NCBI GenBank assembly: GCA_022376925.1
Contig: JAIOJX010000002.1
Location: forward strand, 43,795,501 to 43,859,500
Length of the DNA: 64,000 nucleotides
Direction of reading: 5' to 3'
Origin: Tragulus kanchil
Lineage: Eukaryota > Chordata > Mammalia > Artiodactyla > Tragulidae
Below are positions 22,941-35,186 of this stretch, in pieces (position 1 is the stretch's first letter; every line of letters begins with the position of its first letter). Made by a program: the position numbers and the translations under genes. A model generated the notes under the pieces. The model was given only the letters and a program-made list of their open reading frames with translations, was not told the DNA's origin and did no database searches.

Positions 22941-23691
22941 GCAGCTCACAGAATTTCAGGGCTTAGGAAGCTTCTCTGGGGTTTCAGACCAAAACCTTGA
23001 AAAGAAACTCCTTACTGCACTGATGTCCCACGAAAGACAAAGCCCTTGAACTTTTAAGAAGACTCCAGTCTCCTGCTCACTTCATTAACCTGTCCCAGAT
23101 TAAACTAAAGATCACATGCTAAAAACGAGTTTTGTAGAAGTTCTCTTTCCCACCTAGACTTAACGCCTACACACTGTTCAAAGCTGGTGTCTGCACAGAG
23201 ACAGAACAAGGGCTCTTTGGGGAATTCAGAGCTGTGCAGGTGGAGATTCTCACTGCTTGCTTCCGAGCTCTGTCACCTGGCATCTGAATCCCATAAGCAA
23301 CAAGTCTAGGAAAGATAAATTGTAGTGGGATGTTTCTGTTCTCCAGGTCCAGGTGTTGAACAGCTGGTAAAGGCCAGGGGCCCCCAAAGCTGTAAGCAAT
23401 AAGTTCTGCTGAAACCTTGGCCATTTCACGTCACTACAGACTTCTCATGTTAATAATCACTGCCCTGAGCAAAACAGAAGCTCAGGTGTGTTATGTCACT
23501 TTATACCCACATAGTCACCTGGTTTGGATTCACAGTTGGGCCTTGAAAAAGTGACAGGCAGAAGGTTGTGATTTAGATAGGGAGTAGGTAATTAAGGCAA
23601 AAATGCCTGGAAGGGCAGCCTCAGTTAAAGTTGTTTCACAGTCTTGATTAGAAGCTTCCAATGTCCAAAAAGTCAATTTGAGAATACCTTG

Positions 23692-23760
23692 AACACGCGC
23701 ACGCACACACACACACACACACGCACACACACACACACACACCACACACCACACACCACA
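23692..23760 (+). repeat. (CA)n microsatellite, second copy, six bases longer
   Basis: Same tract as 22494-22556 with one added CACACC unit. It shows how far the two copies differ: in tract length and hardly elsewhere. Confidence 0.95.
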
Positions 23761-24177
23761 AATGTCTGAAGGTGCATTGAGCTGTTTAGGCTACTGACAG
23801 TAACTCAGAATATTATGAGCACTTAAATTGTGACATAGGATTACATGCTTCTTTATGAAAGTCTTACAGGCAAAAAAAGGAAGAAAAATTTAAAACTTAC
23901 GCAGTAAAACCATTTGGCAATTTACCTGCACTAAAAATTAAGCTGGCCTTAATGCAACAAACCAGAGATATATATGCTGGTTCACTTCAAGTGCCTCCTC
24001 TATGAAAAACTGTGTAGCCACATTTTGATCTTTTTAGTTTTATGCATCTCTGCATAGAAATACAAGGATATTGATGCAACCTGTCAAGTCAGATTTTTAC
24101 CTTTTTTGTTGCTTTATGACACAAATGCCTATGTGTTCAATGTACTTCAAAAAGATAGTCTATTCATTGTAACTTTA

Positions 24178-24285
24178 AGAAACATTTATTTTATTTTGGA
24201 CTAACAATATTGTCTTAGTTTTATATATACACAAAAGTGATTCAGTTATACATATACATGTATCTATTTTTCAAATTATTTTTCT
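24178..24285 (-). mobile_element. L1 3'UTR end, antisense
   Basis: TTTTGGACTAACAATATTGTC, TTAGTTTTATATATACAC and AAGTGATTCAGTTATACATA follow the reverse of the L1 3'UTR end. It faces the next, oppositely oriented L1 piece. Confidence 0.65.
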
Positions 24286-24845
24286 ATATACACTTGAATG
24301 TTATTTAGTCATAAAAAGGAAGACTGGACATTTGTGATAACATTCGTGAACTTGGAGAGTATTACACTAAGTGAGATAAGCCAGACAAAGACAAATGTTA
24401 TATATGATTTCATTTATATACATATATAATATTAAAAAAGAAAAAAGCTAGTTCATAGAAATAGAGAATATAATAGTTGTTTCCAGAAGGCTGAGAGAAA
24501 GGAAAACTGGGGAGATATAGATCAAAGGGTATAAAATATCACTTATAAGATGAATAAGTTCTGAGTATCTAATTTACAGCATGGTGACTATAATTGACAA
24601 AGCTTAAAAGTTGCTGAGAGTAAATCTTAAGTGCTCTCAACACATACACATACACACAAAGTTAGCTATGTGAAGTGGAAAGTTATTTATTTTAACTTTG
24701 GCAATCATTCCACAAATGTATATTAGTATATCATCCTGTTGTACACTAAAGTATATATTATATTATATTATTGGCAAATACAAGTATAATAAAATTATAC
24801 TTGCCAATTATTTTTCAATAAATTTGGAAAATAGTGTATGGTAAT
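24286..24845 (+). mobile_element. L1 3' end, sense
   Basis: GTTATTTAGTCATAAAAAGG, AAGTGAGATAAGCCAGACAA, then AATTTACAGCATGGTGACTA and ATCATCCTGTTGTACACTAA follow the L1 3' region, ending in TTTTTCAATAAATTTGG. An old L1M-type tail. Together with 24178-24285 it forms an inverted L1 pair. Confidence 0.8.
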
Positions 24846-25204
24846 TTCCTCTGTTTTGAGTTAACTGCTGATCAGCTGGTATGTGACCAGAGGACTCAAG
24901 TGGTAAATGGAATTAACCAGGTTTTCCGCGCTTCAGTCATTTGATTTTCTATTTCCTACATCGAGGAGAGAATTGAAGCCCTCTAAGGAAACAGTTTATT
25001 GCAAGTTAATTATAAATATAATTGACACTAGATCTCAATGTGTGGTGTGCTCTGAATATATAGCTTGCTGACCAAAAAAAAAAAAACTGGTTTAGAGGAA
25101 ATCAAGGTTTAACCATGGTCATGAAACTGATCACTATACTTTAAAATTTTAAGCCTGTGCCTAGAGTATAATAATGATACTAATAATAACCTCTTATGGA
25201 CCAA
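24846..25204. other. Unassigned DNA
   Basis: AT-rich, with an A-run at 25075-25086; nothing recognised. Confidence 0.6.
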
Positions 25205-25400
25205 AGACTACTATTTAATCATTGTACTAACATTTTATTTAATCTTCATCACCGATATAGTTACATTTCACTCATGTGAAACTTGATATTCAGAACACTT
25301 AAGTAACTTGCCTCAAATTCAAATATAAGTCTATTACCTAACCAAGGCTTGAACCCAACTGGTAAGATTTCAAGCTCTTAGATTCTATGCCATTGTGCTT
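25205..25400 (-). mobile_element. MIR SINE, antisense
   Basis: TTTTATTTAATCTTCATCAC, then AAGTAACTTGCCTCAAATTC, GGCTTGAACCCAACTGG and AGCTCTTAGATTCTATGCCA give the reverse MIR order nearly full length. Confidence 0.8.
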
Positions 25401-25589
25401 TCAAGAATGCCAAGGGAGGATAAAACCTCCAAGTAATTAGGAGCACAGGTGAATGTGTTAGCGCCTTTTCTCTCCCACAGCTATCTATGCTGGGTGAAAT
25501 CCTGCCCCTTCTTTGTCCTCTATGATTTTGGAAGCTTGGGAACCCTATGGATGTATGTTCAAACACAGTTATAACTTTCTTATTACGTG

Positions 25590-25735
25590 AATTAGTATAA
25601 ATTGCTTAACCTGTCTGAACAATTCTTACCTTATAGAATTATTGTGAAGAATGACTACATTGATTTATATAGATTATTCTTTCCATATCAGGCACAGAGC
25701 AGGTAGGTGTTTATTAAAGGAAGTTACTGTTTGCT
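25590..25735 (+). mobile_element. MIR SINE 3' half, sense (copy at 26699-26844)
   Basis: AATTGCTTAACCTGTCTGAA, TTATTGTGAAGAATGACTAC and CAGGCACAGAGCAGGTAGGT follow the second half of MIR. Diverged. Confidence 0.65.
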
Positions 25736-25974
25736 ACTTAAGCAAGAAGACTATTTCTCAGAACTGAAGGAACTCTTGTCTTTATCCATGGCTGCATGGA
25801 TTATTGTTTTACCTCCTCCCCGCTTGAAAATTTACCATGGTTATTTGGCGGCATTCAATTTTCCCAACTAACTTGCAAAGTGTCTGATGTCAGGGCTGAC
25901 CTCTGGTAACCATCTTTGCTTATTTTCTCCAGAATGGGAATGATGCATACTTTTGTCATTAAAATTTTGGCACA

Positions 25975-26231
25975 GGGGCTTCCTTGGTGGTTCAGTGGGT
26001 AAGGAGTCTGTCCCTGGCCAGTTCTATCCCTGGCCTCGGAGGATCCCACGTGCCGCAGAGTGGCTGAACCGATGTGTTCAATTACCAGTCAGCACTCTGA
26101 AGCGCATGCACCCAGAACAGGTGCCCTACAGTGAGAGAGACCACTGCAATGGGAGGCCCACACATGCCAGAGAATAAATAAGATGGATGAAAATAAATAT
26201 AAATAAAAGAGACAAGATGGGGAAAAGAAAA
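25975..26231 (+). mobile_element. CHR-type SINE (tRNA-Glu derived), sense
   Basis: Head GGGCTTCCTTGGTGGTTCAG (A-box region), then ATCCCACGTGCCGCAGAGTG, GAGAGACCACTGCAATGGGA and an A-rich tail. Flanked by a target-site duplication reading ATTTTGGCACAG before and AATTTGGCACAG after. The CHR family is shared by ruminants, hippos and whales. Confidence 0.88.
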
Positions 26232-26243
26232 AAAATTTGGCAC

Positions 26244-26671
26244 AGAAATCTAGTCAGGGCAGGAAGAGATGATATGAGCAACCCTTGGAATCTATTAAAA
26301 GTCCAATTAGTTAAAATTAGCAGATCCCAATGACAGAGACTGAATAAAAAGGAGCTGTAAACTGATGAAATGCAGTTTGGATTAATAATGTTTCATATTT
26401 TTTCTTGACTAATCAGAAGTATTGTGGATGACTTTGAGATAATAATATTTTGAAATATCACCAGGTGAAACTATAGTCATCTGCTGAAATGAATGAACTA
26501 ATTAGGGCATTGCGTCAGCATGAATACCTGTAGACCTTGGAAAACTATCCAGCTGGTTCTGTGACTGACATTAATACCAAACTATATTGTGACTTGAAGC
26601 ACTGGAAAGGTTTTATAACGCCCCCAAAAGCATATTATAACACCCAAAACTGAGAGTGGACTGAAACGAAG
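26244..26671. other. Unassigned DNA (copies at 27353-27780 and, in part, 28752-28955)
   Basis: No recognisable element. The last 200 bp occur three times because duplications 8 and 9 overlap. Confidence 0.6.
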
Positions 26672-27083
26672 ACACAGTTATAACTTTCTTATTACGTGAA
26701 TTAGTATAAATTGCTTAACCTGTCTGAACAATTCTTACCTTATAGAATTATTGTGAAGAATGACTACATTGATTTATATAGATTATTCTTTCCATATCAG
26801 GCACAGAGCAGGTAGGTGTTTATTAAAGGAAGTTACTGTTTGCTACTTAAGCAAGAAGACTATTTCTCAGAACTGAAGGAACTCTTGTCTTTATCCATGG
26901 CTGCATGGATTATTGTTTTACCTCCTCCCCGCTTGAAAATTTACCATGGTTATTTGGCGGCATTCAATTTTCCCAACTAACTTGCAAAGTGTCTGATGTC
27001 AGGGCTGACCTCTGGTAACCATCTTTGCTTATTTTCTCCAGAATGGGAATGATGCATACTTTTGTCATTAAAATTTTGGCACA

Positions 27084-27340
27084 GGGGCTTCCTTGGTGGT
27101 TCAGTGGGTAAGGAGTCTGTCCCTGGCCAGTTCTATCCCTGGCCTCGGAGGATCCCACGTGCCGCAGAGTGGCTGAACCGATGTGTTCAATTACCAGTCA
27201 GCACTCTGAAGCGCATGCACCCAGAACAGGTGCCCTACAGTGAGAGAGACCACTGCAATGGGAGGCCCACACATGCCAGAGAATAAATAAGATGGATGAA
27301 AATAAATATAAATAAAAGAGACAAGATGGGGAAAAGAAAA
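27084..27340 (+). mobile_element. CHR-type SINE, second copy through duplication 8
   Basis: Identical to 25975-26231 including its flanking target-site repeats. Confidence 0.88.
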
Positions 27341-27786
27341 AAAATTTGGCACAGAAATCTAGTCAGGGCAGGAAGAGATGATATGAGCAACCCTTGGAAT
27401 CTATTAAAAGTCCAATTAGTTAAAATTAGCAGATCCCAATGACAGAGACTGAATAAAAAGGAGCTGTAAACTGATGAAATGCAGTTTGGATTAATAATGT
27501 TTCATATTTTTTCTTGACTAATCAGAAGTATTGTGGATGACTTTGAGATAATAATATTTTGAAATATCACCAGGTGAAACTATAGTCATCTGCTGAAATG
27601 AATGAACTAATTAGGGCATTGCGTCAGCATGAATACCTGTAGACCTTGGAAAACTATCCAGCTGGTTCTGTGACTGACATTAATACCAAACTATATTGTG
27701 ACTTGAAGCACTGGAAAGGTTTTATAACGCCCCCAAAAGCATATTATAACACCCAAAACTGAGAGTGGACTGAAACGAAGACACAG

Positions 27787-28245
27787 AGAATATTCATGGT
27801 TTCATTTTCTTGATAATTTTGAGAAAGTGATGAACTGTACTGTTTGTTATTTAAATAATCAAGAAATCAACTTAGGGCTAAACATTAAGTCTAAGGACTA
27901 TTAATTTTTTAAATAAGCAAAATTTTACAGTGAGAGTACTTCTGAATTTTTAAACATCAGAATACAAATAATATTTTATGGAACATATTTGGACTAAAGT
28001 AACTCAGTCTCCTTTCAATTACAGCAAAAAGACAAAATGGCAAACTAAATAAGTAACTAGGAAACCAATAAAGAAGTTGAAAAGTTTATCCTAATAACTG
28101 TACTAGATAAATATCAATAATCAAGGGCCATATTGGAGGAATAACAGTGGGAATAGAATATTAACCTCTTTACTCATTAGAAATTAAAACCCTCCAAAAA
28201 ATTCAGATGACTTGACAAAGCACACCAAGTGATTTATAAGAGCTT
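27787..28245. other. Unassigned AT-rich DNA (copy at 28953-29411)
   Basis: No named repeat and no frame worth reporting. Confidence 0.6.
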
Positions 28246-28730
28246 TATTCACTCATTTATTCTATTCATTTATCTGTTGATATACACATTTGGGTTCACA
28301 TTTACCAAGCACATGTGAATCCTGTGCTGGGTGCTGGAGATGAAATGCTTCTAATTAGGTCACTGCCCTCAGGGCAAATCACAATTGAGGAGGGGTGTCC
28401 CAGGCATATAATCAACTATGATATAAAATTAATATCACTTTAATTGGGTGGTGAATAACTCTTCTTGAGGGAATCAGGAATTACTACTCAAAGAACTGAG
28501 ATCCAAGCTAGGTTCTGAAGGTAAAGAAGGTGGTGAGAAGGGATGGAGGTGAATGAGGAGGATGTTCACCAAATTAGTTAGACTGGAAGGAGGGCTATTT
28601 TAGGCATAGTAACATGAACTGTTTGGGAAATAACAGGCTGGCTGAATTACAAACTTAAGAAATAGGAACAATAGGAGCTACAATTATATTTAGTTTGGGA
28701 AGAGTCTTAAAGTGTGTTGGTGCCAGGCTA
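28246..28730 (+). mobile_element. Possible ancient L2/MIR-age repeat (copy at 29412-29897)
   Basis: Segments such as TTTATTCACTCATTTATTC, CCTGTGCTGGGTGCTGGAGA and GGTCACTGCCCTCAGGGCAA, then a GAATCAGGAATTACTACTC and TTTTAGGCATAGTAACATG order, resemble a mammal-wide old repeat with the 'gcactggggatacag ... gccctcatgg' wording. I cannot settle the family. Confidence 0.4.
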
Positions 28731-29905
28731 AAGGTTTGTTTTTTTGGTGCCAAACTATAGTCATTGGAAAAACTAATTAGGGCATTGCGTCAGCATGAAT
28801 ACCTGTAGACCTTGGAAAACTATCCAGCTGGTTCTGTGACTGACATTAATACCAAACTATATTGTGACTTGAAGCACTGGAAAGGTTTTATAACGCCCCC
28901 AAAAGCATATTATAACACCCAAAACTGAGAGTGGACTGAAACGAAGACACAGAGAATATTCATGGTTTCATTTTCTTGATAATTTTGAGAAAGTGATGAA
29001 CTGTACTGTTTGTTATTTAAATAATCAAGAAATCAACTTAGGGCTAAACATTAAGTCTAAGGACTATTAATTTTTTAAATAAGCAAAATTTTACAGTGAG
29101 AGTACTTCTGAATTTTTAAACATCAGAATACAAATAATATTTTATGGAACATATTTGGACTAAAGTAACTCAGTCTCCTTTCAATTACAGCAAAAAGACA
29201 AAATGGCAAACTAAATAAGTAACTAGGAAACCAATAAAGAAGTTGAAAAGTTTATCCTAATAACTGTACTAGATAAATATCAATAATCAAGGGCCATATT
29301 GGAGGAATAACAGTGGGAATAGAATATTAACCTCTTTACTCATTAGAAATTAAAACCCTCCAAAAAATTCAGATGACTTGACAAAGCACACCAAGTGATT
29401 TATAAGAGCTTTATTCACTCATTTATTCTATTCATTTATCTGTTGATATACACATTTGGGTTCACATTTACCAAGCACATGTGAATCCTGTGCTGGGTGC
29501 TGGAGATGAAATGCTTCTAATTAGGTCACTGCCCTCAGGGCAAATCACAATTGAGGGGGGGTGTCCCAGGCATATAATCAACTATGATATAAAATTAATA
29601 TCACTTTAATTGGGTGGTGAATAACTCTTCTTGAGGGAATCAGGAATTACTACTCAAAGAACTGAGATCCAAGCTAGGTTCTGAAGGTAAAGAAGGTGGT
29701 GAGAAGGGATGGAGGTGAATGAGGAGGATGTTCACCAAATTAGTTAGACTGGAAGGAGGGCTATTTTAGGCATAGTAACATGAACTGTTTGGGAAATAAC
29801 AGGCTGGCTGAATTACAAACTTAAGAAATAGGAACAATAGGAGCTACAATTATATTTAGTTTGGGAAGAGTCTTAAAGTGTGTTGGTGCCAGGCTAAAAA
29901 GGTTT

Positions 29906-31246
29906 TTCAGCTTTATCAACAAAATTTTTTTTTTTGAGAGAGAAAGAATGTCGTAAGCACATATATTGTTTTAAAACAGCACTATCTGAAGTGTGGAGGC
30001 TAAACTGGAGTTACATTAGACTAAGTAAAGAGAAAATTACAAAATCCAAAAATAGGACAAGAGGATAGATATCAGATAATTTATGAACCTCATCTATATG
30101 CAATGGGATAGTTATTTCTTCAGATTCCTTGACTGCTTCACTGATTTCAATGAACTAGATATCATGTGAGAGCTTAAAATCATTTGACCAAAAGTTTAAA
30201 ATTAATTAATAAAAGCCAATTAATTAAAGTTATGAAAACAGTTAAAAGGGAAAATCTCTAGATGAAAAATACATTAAAATCATTGTGTTCATTAAAGATG
30301 TTCACAGGATAATGAGGTGGTATATAGTCACAAAATACTTCACTTCATCAGGGAAAAAACGTTGCTCAAAGTAATGTATTAGCACTGACTCAGCAGGCTT
30401 TTATTATTTTAAAACTTAGTCTTTCTTTTTCACTTACAGCATATTTTTTTGCATAAATTCAAAGGAAAAACATCTACATAAAAGCAAAAGTTACTGTCCA
30501 TAAAGAAAGTTCAAAGAAGGAAATGGAGGCCTATGGTTATTTTCCTTTGAAGTGTCTTTGTGAAAATCAGTCTGTGGACTTTACTACCCTAGGGAAAATG
30601 TCCAGACTCTAACCACTATTGTTAGGATAGTACATGATTCAGGAGAGTCAAATCGATGGGCTAACCCAAGTCAATCTGAGTCTCTTGACTAGTCTAAGAA
30701 AGAAAGTGATCACAGACATCCCAAAGGAGACCAGTTCTTGAGACACCAGAAAAGAAAAAAAAACCAGAAGAATGACTAACTTAGGTGCTGATTACTTTCT
30801 GTATACTGGGTCAAATGTCTGTCACCTAGATTCTCTATGATTCTCCCATATCTTTGCAACATATTCTTGTGAAGTTTCTTTCTTTCTTTCTTTCTATCTT
30901 TTTTTTTTGGTTCAACATTGCTTCAGTGGGTTTTCTTTAAAGTCAAGTAATTCCTAACCAAGACATACATGTTTCCCTGTATCAAAAATGACATAATTGG
31001 GCAAGAAAATTAGGTATCCAGTTGGGCAATAAACTATTCTGAAACCTAACATAACATATTAAAAATATATGACCTCACCCTTATAGTTTTAGTTCTAAAA
31101 TTTATGAATTTTAATTCTTAAATGTATTCACTACAGGAAATAGTATCTCAATTTTTAATTGATATTTTATATTTTCATGGCATTTTATAGAGCTCTGAAA
31201 GAGTGTTTTGCAAGCATCTTCTACTATCTTGCCTCAGTGTCAAAAT
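29906..31246. other. Unassigned unique DNA
   Basis: Includes a (TTTC)n stretch at about 30875-30895 and a T-run after it. No gene-like frame. Nothing else recognised. The last part (from 31040) is inside duplication 10. Confidence 0.6.
30875..30895 (+). repeat. (TTTC)5 microsatellite
   Basis: Five TTTC units followed by a CTATC break and a T-run; it may be an old A-tail remnant read in reverse. Confidence 0.85.
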
Positions 31247-31254
31247 ATGCTGAG

Positions 31255-31584
31255 GGGCTTTCCCTGGTGGTCCAGTGGATAAGGACACCGCCTTGCAGTG
31301 CAAGGGGCGCCGATTCGATCCCTGGCCTGGGAAGATCCCATGTGCCAAGGAGCGGCTGGACTGATGTGTCCAATTACCGAGCCGGAGCTCTGGAGTGCAT
31401 GCGCCCAGAGCCGGCGCTCTGCGACAACAGACACCACCGCGATGGGAGGCCCAGAAGTGGCCCGACCGCTCCCCTCCCTCCCCAACCCGACCCCGCCCAA
31501 AATAAATAAATAAATAAATCTTTCCAAAAAAAAAAAAAAAGAATATTTCCAGCTCTAAAGAGCTGATGTTTAAAAAAAAAAAAA
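31255..31584 (+). mobile_element. CHR-type SINE with a second A-tract (possible 3' transduction)
   Basis: Head GGGCTTTCCCTGGTGGTCCA, B-box region CGATTCGATCCCTGGCC, then GATCCCATGTGCCAAGGAGC and GACACCACCGCGATGGGAGG. A first A-run lies at about 31527-31540. About 30 bp of other DNA follow, then a second A-run to 31584. Target-site copies ATGCTGAG at 31247-31254 and 31585-31592 enclose both A-runs, so the extra 30 bp seem to belong to the insertion. CpG-rich, hence fairly young. Confidence 0.88.
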
Positions 31585-31592
31585 ATGCTGAG

Positions 31593-32151
31593 TGAGGAAA
31601 ATCATTGGCTGCCTAGACCTAAACAAGGCTTGCCTTTCTAGAGTAGAAATGTCACCTGTCTTTACTATACCCTGTCTTGCCTTAGGATGCACTCTACACC
31701 CAGGCTTTTAGTAGTGATGCTTTTCAAGAGAGAAATAAAAGGTAAAGTAGACATGCAGATGAACCATTTTACTCCTGCCAATAGTGAGAAATGAAATTAG
31801 TACTCACTCTTCCTATTGCATTCAATTCTTATTAGCATTTAGTAGAGTTTTCCCCAAATCTAGTGTGTGTGTGAAACACACTTGGATGCATATATGGATG
31901 GGTGACTGGATGACAGATGGATAAACAGATGAATGACTTAAGCCTTAAATTTTTGAAAAGCACTGTAGTTACCTACTTGCTGTGGTTTATTAAATAATTG
32001 GGAAGTTTAACAACTATACAAAACTTTAAAGTCTCCCTCCAAACCACTCCACAGAATAAAGCTGTAGCCAATGACTTCTCACCTAGCAGTGAACCTCTGA
32101 AAGAATTGCCCTCCACCATTCTGAATACAAAAAATGTCTTCTGCACATAAT
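31593..32151. other. Unassigned DNA (copy at about 32704-33264)
   Basis: Has a short GATG/TGGATG-rich patch near 31885-31930. No gene or named repeat. Confidence 0.6.
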
Positions 32152-32365
32152 TGAAACCTAACATAACATATTAAAATATATGACCTCACCCTTATAGTTT
32201 TAGTTCTAAAATTTATGAATTTTAATTCTTAAATGTATTCACTACAGGAAATAGTATCTCAATTTTTAATTGATATTTTATATTTTCATGGCATTTTATA
32301 GAGCTCTGAAAGAGTGTTTTGCAAGCATCTTCTACTATCTTGCCTCAGTGTCAAAATATGCTGAG

Positions 32366-32695
32366 GGGCTTTCCCTGGTGGTCCAGTGGATAAGGACACC
32401 GCCTTGCAGTGCAAGGGGCGCCGATTCGATCCCTGGCCTGGGAAGATCCCATGTGCCAAGGAGCGGCTGGACTGATGTGTCCAATTACCGAGCCGGAGCT
32501 CTGGAGTGCATGCGCCCAGAGCCGGCGCTCTGCGACAACAGACACCACCGCGATGGGAGGCCCAGAAGTGGCCCGACCGCTCCCCTCCCCCCCCAACCCG
32601 CCCCCCCCCCAAATAAATAAAAAAATAAATCTTTCAAAAAAAAAAAAAAAAGAATATTTCCAGCTCTAAAGAGCTGATGTTTAAAAAAAAAAAAA
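32366..32695 (+). mobile_element. CHR-type SINE with double A-tract, second copy
   Basis: Same element as 31255-31584 by duplication 10. The C-rich part near the tail has more C's, which looks like reading error in homopolymers. Confidence 0.88.
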
Positions 32696-33264
32696 ATGCT
32701 GAGTGAGGAAAATCATTGGCTGCCTAGACCTAAACAAGGCTTGCCTTTCTAGAGTAGAAATGTCACCTGTCTTTACTATACCCTGTCTTGCCTTAGGATG
32801 CACTCTACACCCAGGCTTTTAGTAGTGATGCTTTTCAAGAGAGAAATAAAAGGTAAAGTAGACATGCAGATGAACCATTTTACTCCTGCCAATAGTGAGA
32901 AATGAAATTAGTACTCACTCTTCCTATTGCATTCAATTCTTATTAGCATTTAGTAGAGTTTTCCCCAAATCTAGTGTGTGTGAAACACACTTGGATGCAT
33001 ATATGGATGGGTGACTGGATGACAGATGGATAAACAGATGAATGACTTAAGCCTTAAATTTTTGAAAAGCACTGTAGTTACCTACTTGCTGTGGTTTATT
33101 AAATAATTGGGAAGTTTAACAACTATACAAAACTTTAAAGTCTCCCTCCAAACCACTCCACAGAATAAAGCTGTAGCCAATGACTTCTCACCTAGCAGTG
33201 AACCTCTGAAAGAATTGCCCTCCACCATTCTGAATACAAAAAATGTCTTCTGCACATAATTGAA

Positions 33265-35186
33265 AGGACATGGGTGAACAGAAATAAACCAAATATAGGT
33301 GATGAAGGATTATTTTCTTCAATCAGTCCTAACAGAGGTTTGTATTTATTGCTTGTCATAAAAACTTTATTACCCTTTTTTATAACTCCAGTTATCCAGG
33401 TTTGATTCAACAAGAAAACATGCCAGTAATTTACTCTTCACTAAGTACGTATTTTCAAAATCTAGAAGTTACAATCGTGACTTTGCCGTTCTTTCCATAC
33501 ATTAATCAGTATTTCAGAATGAAAAGTGCAGGTTAGACACTAAACAGTAAGGAAGGGTTTCTGTCAGGCAGAAAGATGTGCTGTTGGAATAGTTTTAGAC
33601 AGATTGCCCTTGGAAACTTATGTAAGTTGAATATGAAGTATACTATTCAATAACATTTTCTATATGCAAAATTAGTCAGTTACAGAAGTCATATAGGATA
33701 AGCTATCTATTTAAATAAAAATTGTGATAGTCATATAGATGTTGGTTTTGCTAGGAATCTCATGTAGACATCCATACAATAAAAAATTCCATCTGTCCTT
33801 CTTGTTTTGAATCAAGTCACTCATATCATTTATCTTCTTAAGGCCTGAATCCACTGGAGATTTCGCTTCAGTTTTGATTTAGTAGTAATATTAAGGCATG
33901 TGTTTTACTGGGTGCTACTATGTGTTTGCATCCTTCAAATGATGGCTCGATTTAGTATTGCTGTAGAGAAACATTAATTATTTATAATTATGAGATTAGA
34001 TTCACTCTGAGAGGAGCAATTTGAACAATTACATGTAATAGAAAAACAAGTAATACATGTAATAGACAAACACTCTCCTTCAGGTTTCTCTCCCAAATTT
34101 TATCTAAAACTGAGATTCTAACAAAAGTTGTTCTATCCCCAAAAATATCTACTTGTGCAAATGTGATTAAATTAGCTGTGTTCTTAGTGGATGTGCTGTT
34201 GCTTGGGAAACCCTTCTGGATCTGGGGAGGAGACTGATGGCAAACTATAAAGCTCTTGGAATGTACAGCAGTGTAAATCATTCATGGGGTTAGCTAGCTC
34301 TAACTCCAAGAATGTATAGGCTTGGGAAAGGATTATTCAAACAATATTTTTCCAGACTGCTCTTCAGGTAATACAGCTGGTTTGAATTTTTTTAAAATGG
34401 ATTTCAAAAAAAAAAAAAAAAAAAACCTAAATAGAAATGTTTTGAGCACCTTACCAGATTCAGGTAATAAGAAAGAGGAGAAAGGAATGCATTTAACCAT
34501 GTTCTTTTCTTTCTTCTCCATTTACTTTTTTGAAGGAAAAGGGATGAGAAAAATATTACTTAGGTCACTTTAGTTATTGAGTTACAGGTTTTTAGTTCAA
34601 TAACATATGACAGATTTACAAGACCTCACTGAAAAAGTTACACTTCTCTTATCTAAGCATCTGCAATCATGGTTGGTATAGAAAAAGCATACAAAACAAA
34701 ATAATTGATAAAATTATGCCAAAATACCAATTTTGCACCTAAGTAGTTCTCATTTATTTATTATATATTGAATCCATCTGAAAGTCTTGCATGAAATAAA
34801 AGGCTTTTCCTAAAGTCCCAGTTTGGCTAATAGTTTAAAGTATGCTTGCATGAGTGTAAAACTCAGGTAAGAGTGGAGGAGATGAAAAAGACTAAGGCAT
34901 AAACATCTGTTCTAACAGCTTGGTAGAATTTATAACAACTGACAAGATTCAATTTGTCTACAACTTTAAATACCTTGAGGCAATACCATAGTTAGAGCTC
35001 GTTGTGTTTGGAATGCAAGGAGATTATTTTTAGATGGCTTTTGAAAAGCAGAGGTAATATCATATTCTTGTATTTCTGAAACTAAGAAGTAATGGAATTT
35101 TAGAATTTGGACAGTATATATAGCTCTGGTACCTTTTACAACCTGATTTTTCAGGCATTCAGAGCTACATTGTTAATAGCACCTCC
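33265..35186. other. Unassigned unique DNA
   Basis: About 1.9 kb with an A-run at 34408-34427. The frames 33988-34281 (-), 34322-34573 (+) and 35107-35346 (+) have no recognisable domains; the second is partly made of the A-run (poly-Lys). No repeat family recognised. It is the longest stretch between 31 and 64 kb free of duplicated blocks. Confidence 0.6.

Larger units (their letters stand above)
21733..24144 (+). repeat. Duplication 7: 21733-22940 repeated as 22941-24144
   Basis: Offset 1208 bp at the start and 1197 after indels. The second copy begins with small deletions (GTTTCAGACCAAAACC for GTTTCAGAAATCCAAC and on). The (CA)n inside differs by one CACACC unit. Overlaps duplication 6, so 21733-22036 is threefold. 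Confidence 0.94.
25563..27786 (+). repeat. Duplication 8: 25563-26671 repeated as 26672-27786
   Basis: Offset 1109 bp exactly across the block. The junction shares ACACAG. Contains a MIR piece and a CHR SINE with both its target-site copies. No base difference noticed by eye. Confidence 0.95.
27577..29905 (+). repeat. Duplication 9: 27577-28737 repeated as 28752-29905
   Basis: Offset 1166 bp after a start where the second copy lost about 10 bases (ATAGTCATTGGAAAAACTAA for ATAGTCATCTGCTGAAATG and on). A filler of about 14 bases (TTTTTTTGGTGCC-like) lies between the copies. One GAGGAGG to GAGGGGG change inside. Confidence 0.93.
31040..33264 (+). repeat. Duplication 10: 31040-32151 repeated as 32152-33264
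   Basis: Offset 1112 then 1111 bp. Junction microhomology TTGAAA. Differences are confined to homopolymers and short tandem tracts: A-run, C-runs in the SINE tail (CCCTCCCTCCCC versus CCCCTCCCCCCCC), one AAATAAAT unit and one GT pair. Confidence 0.95.

Noticed and set aside
31255..31510. CpG island and possible promoter
   Set aside because: The GC- and CpG-rich patch is entirely the body of a CHR SINE, doubled by duplication 10. No gene follows.
33988..34281. 97-codon minus-strand frame in unique DNA
   Set aside because: No domain, signal or splice context recognised, and AT-rich DNA yields frames of this length by chance. Left as unassigned DNA.
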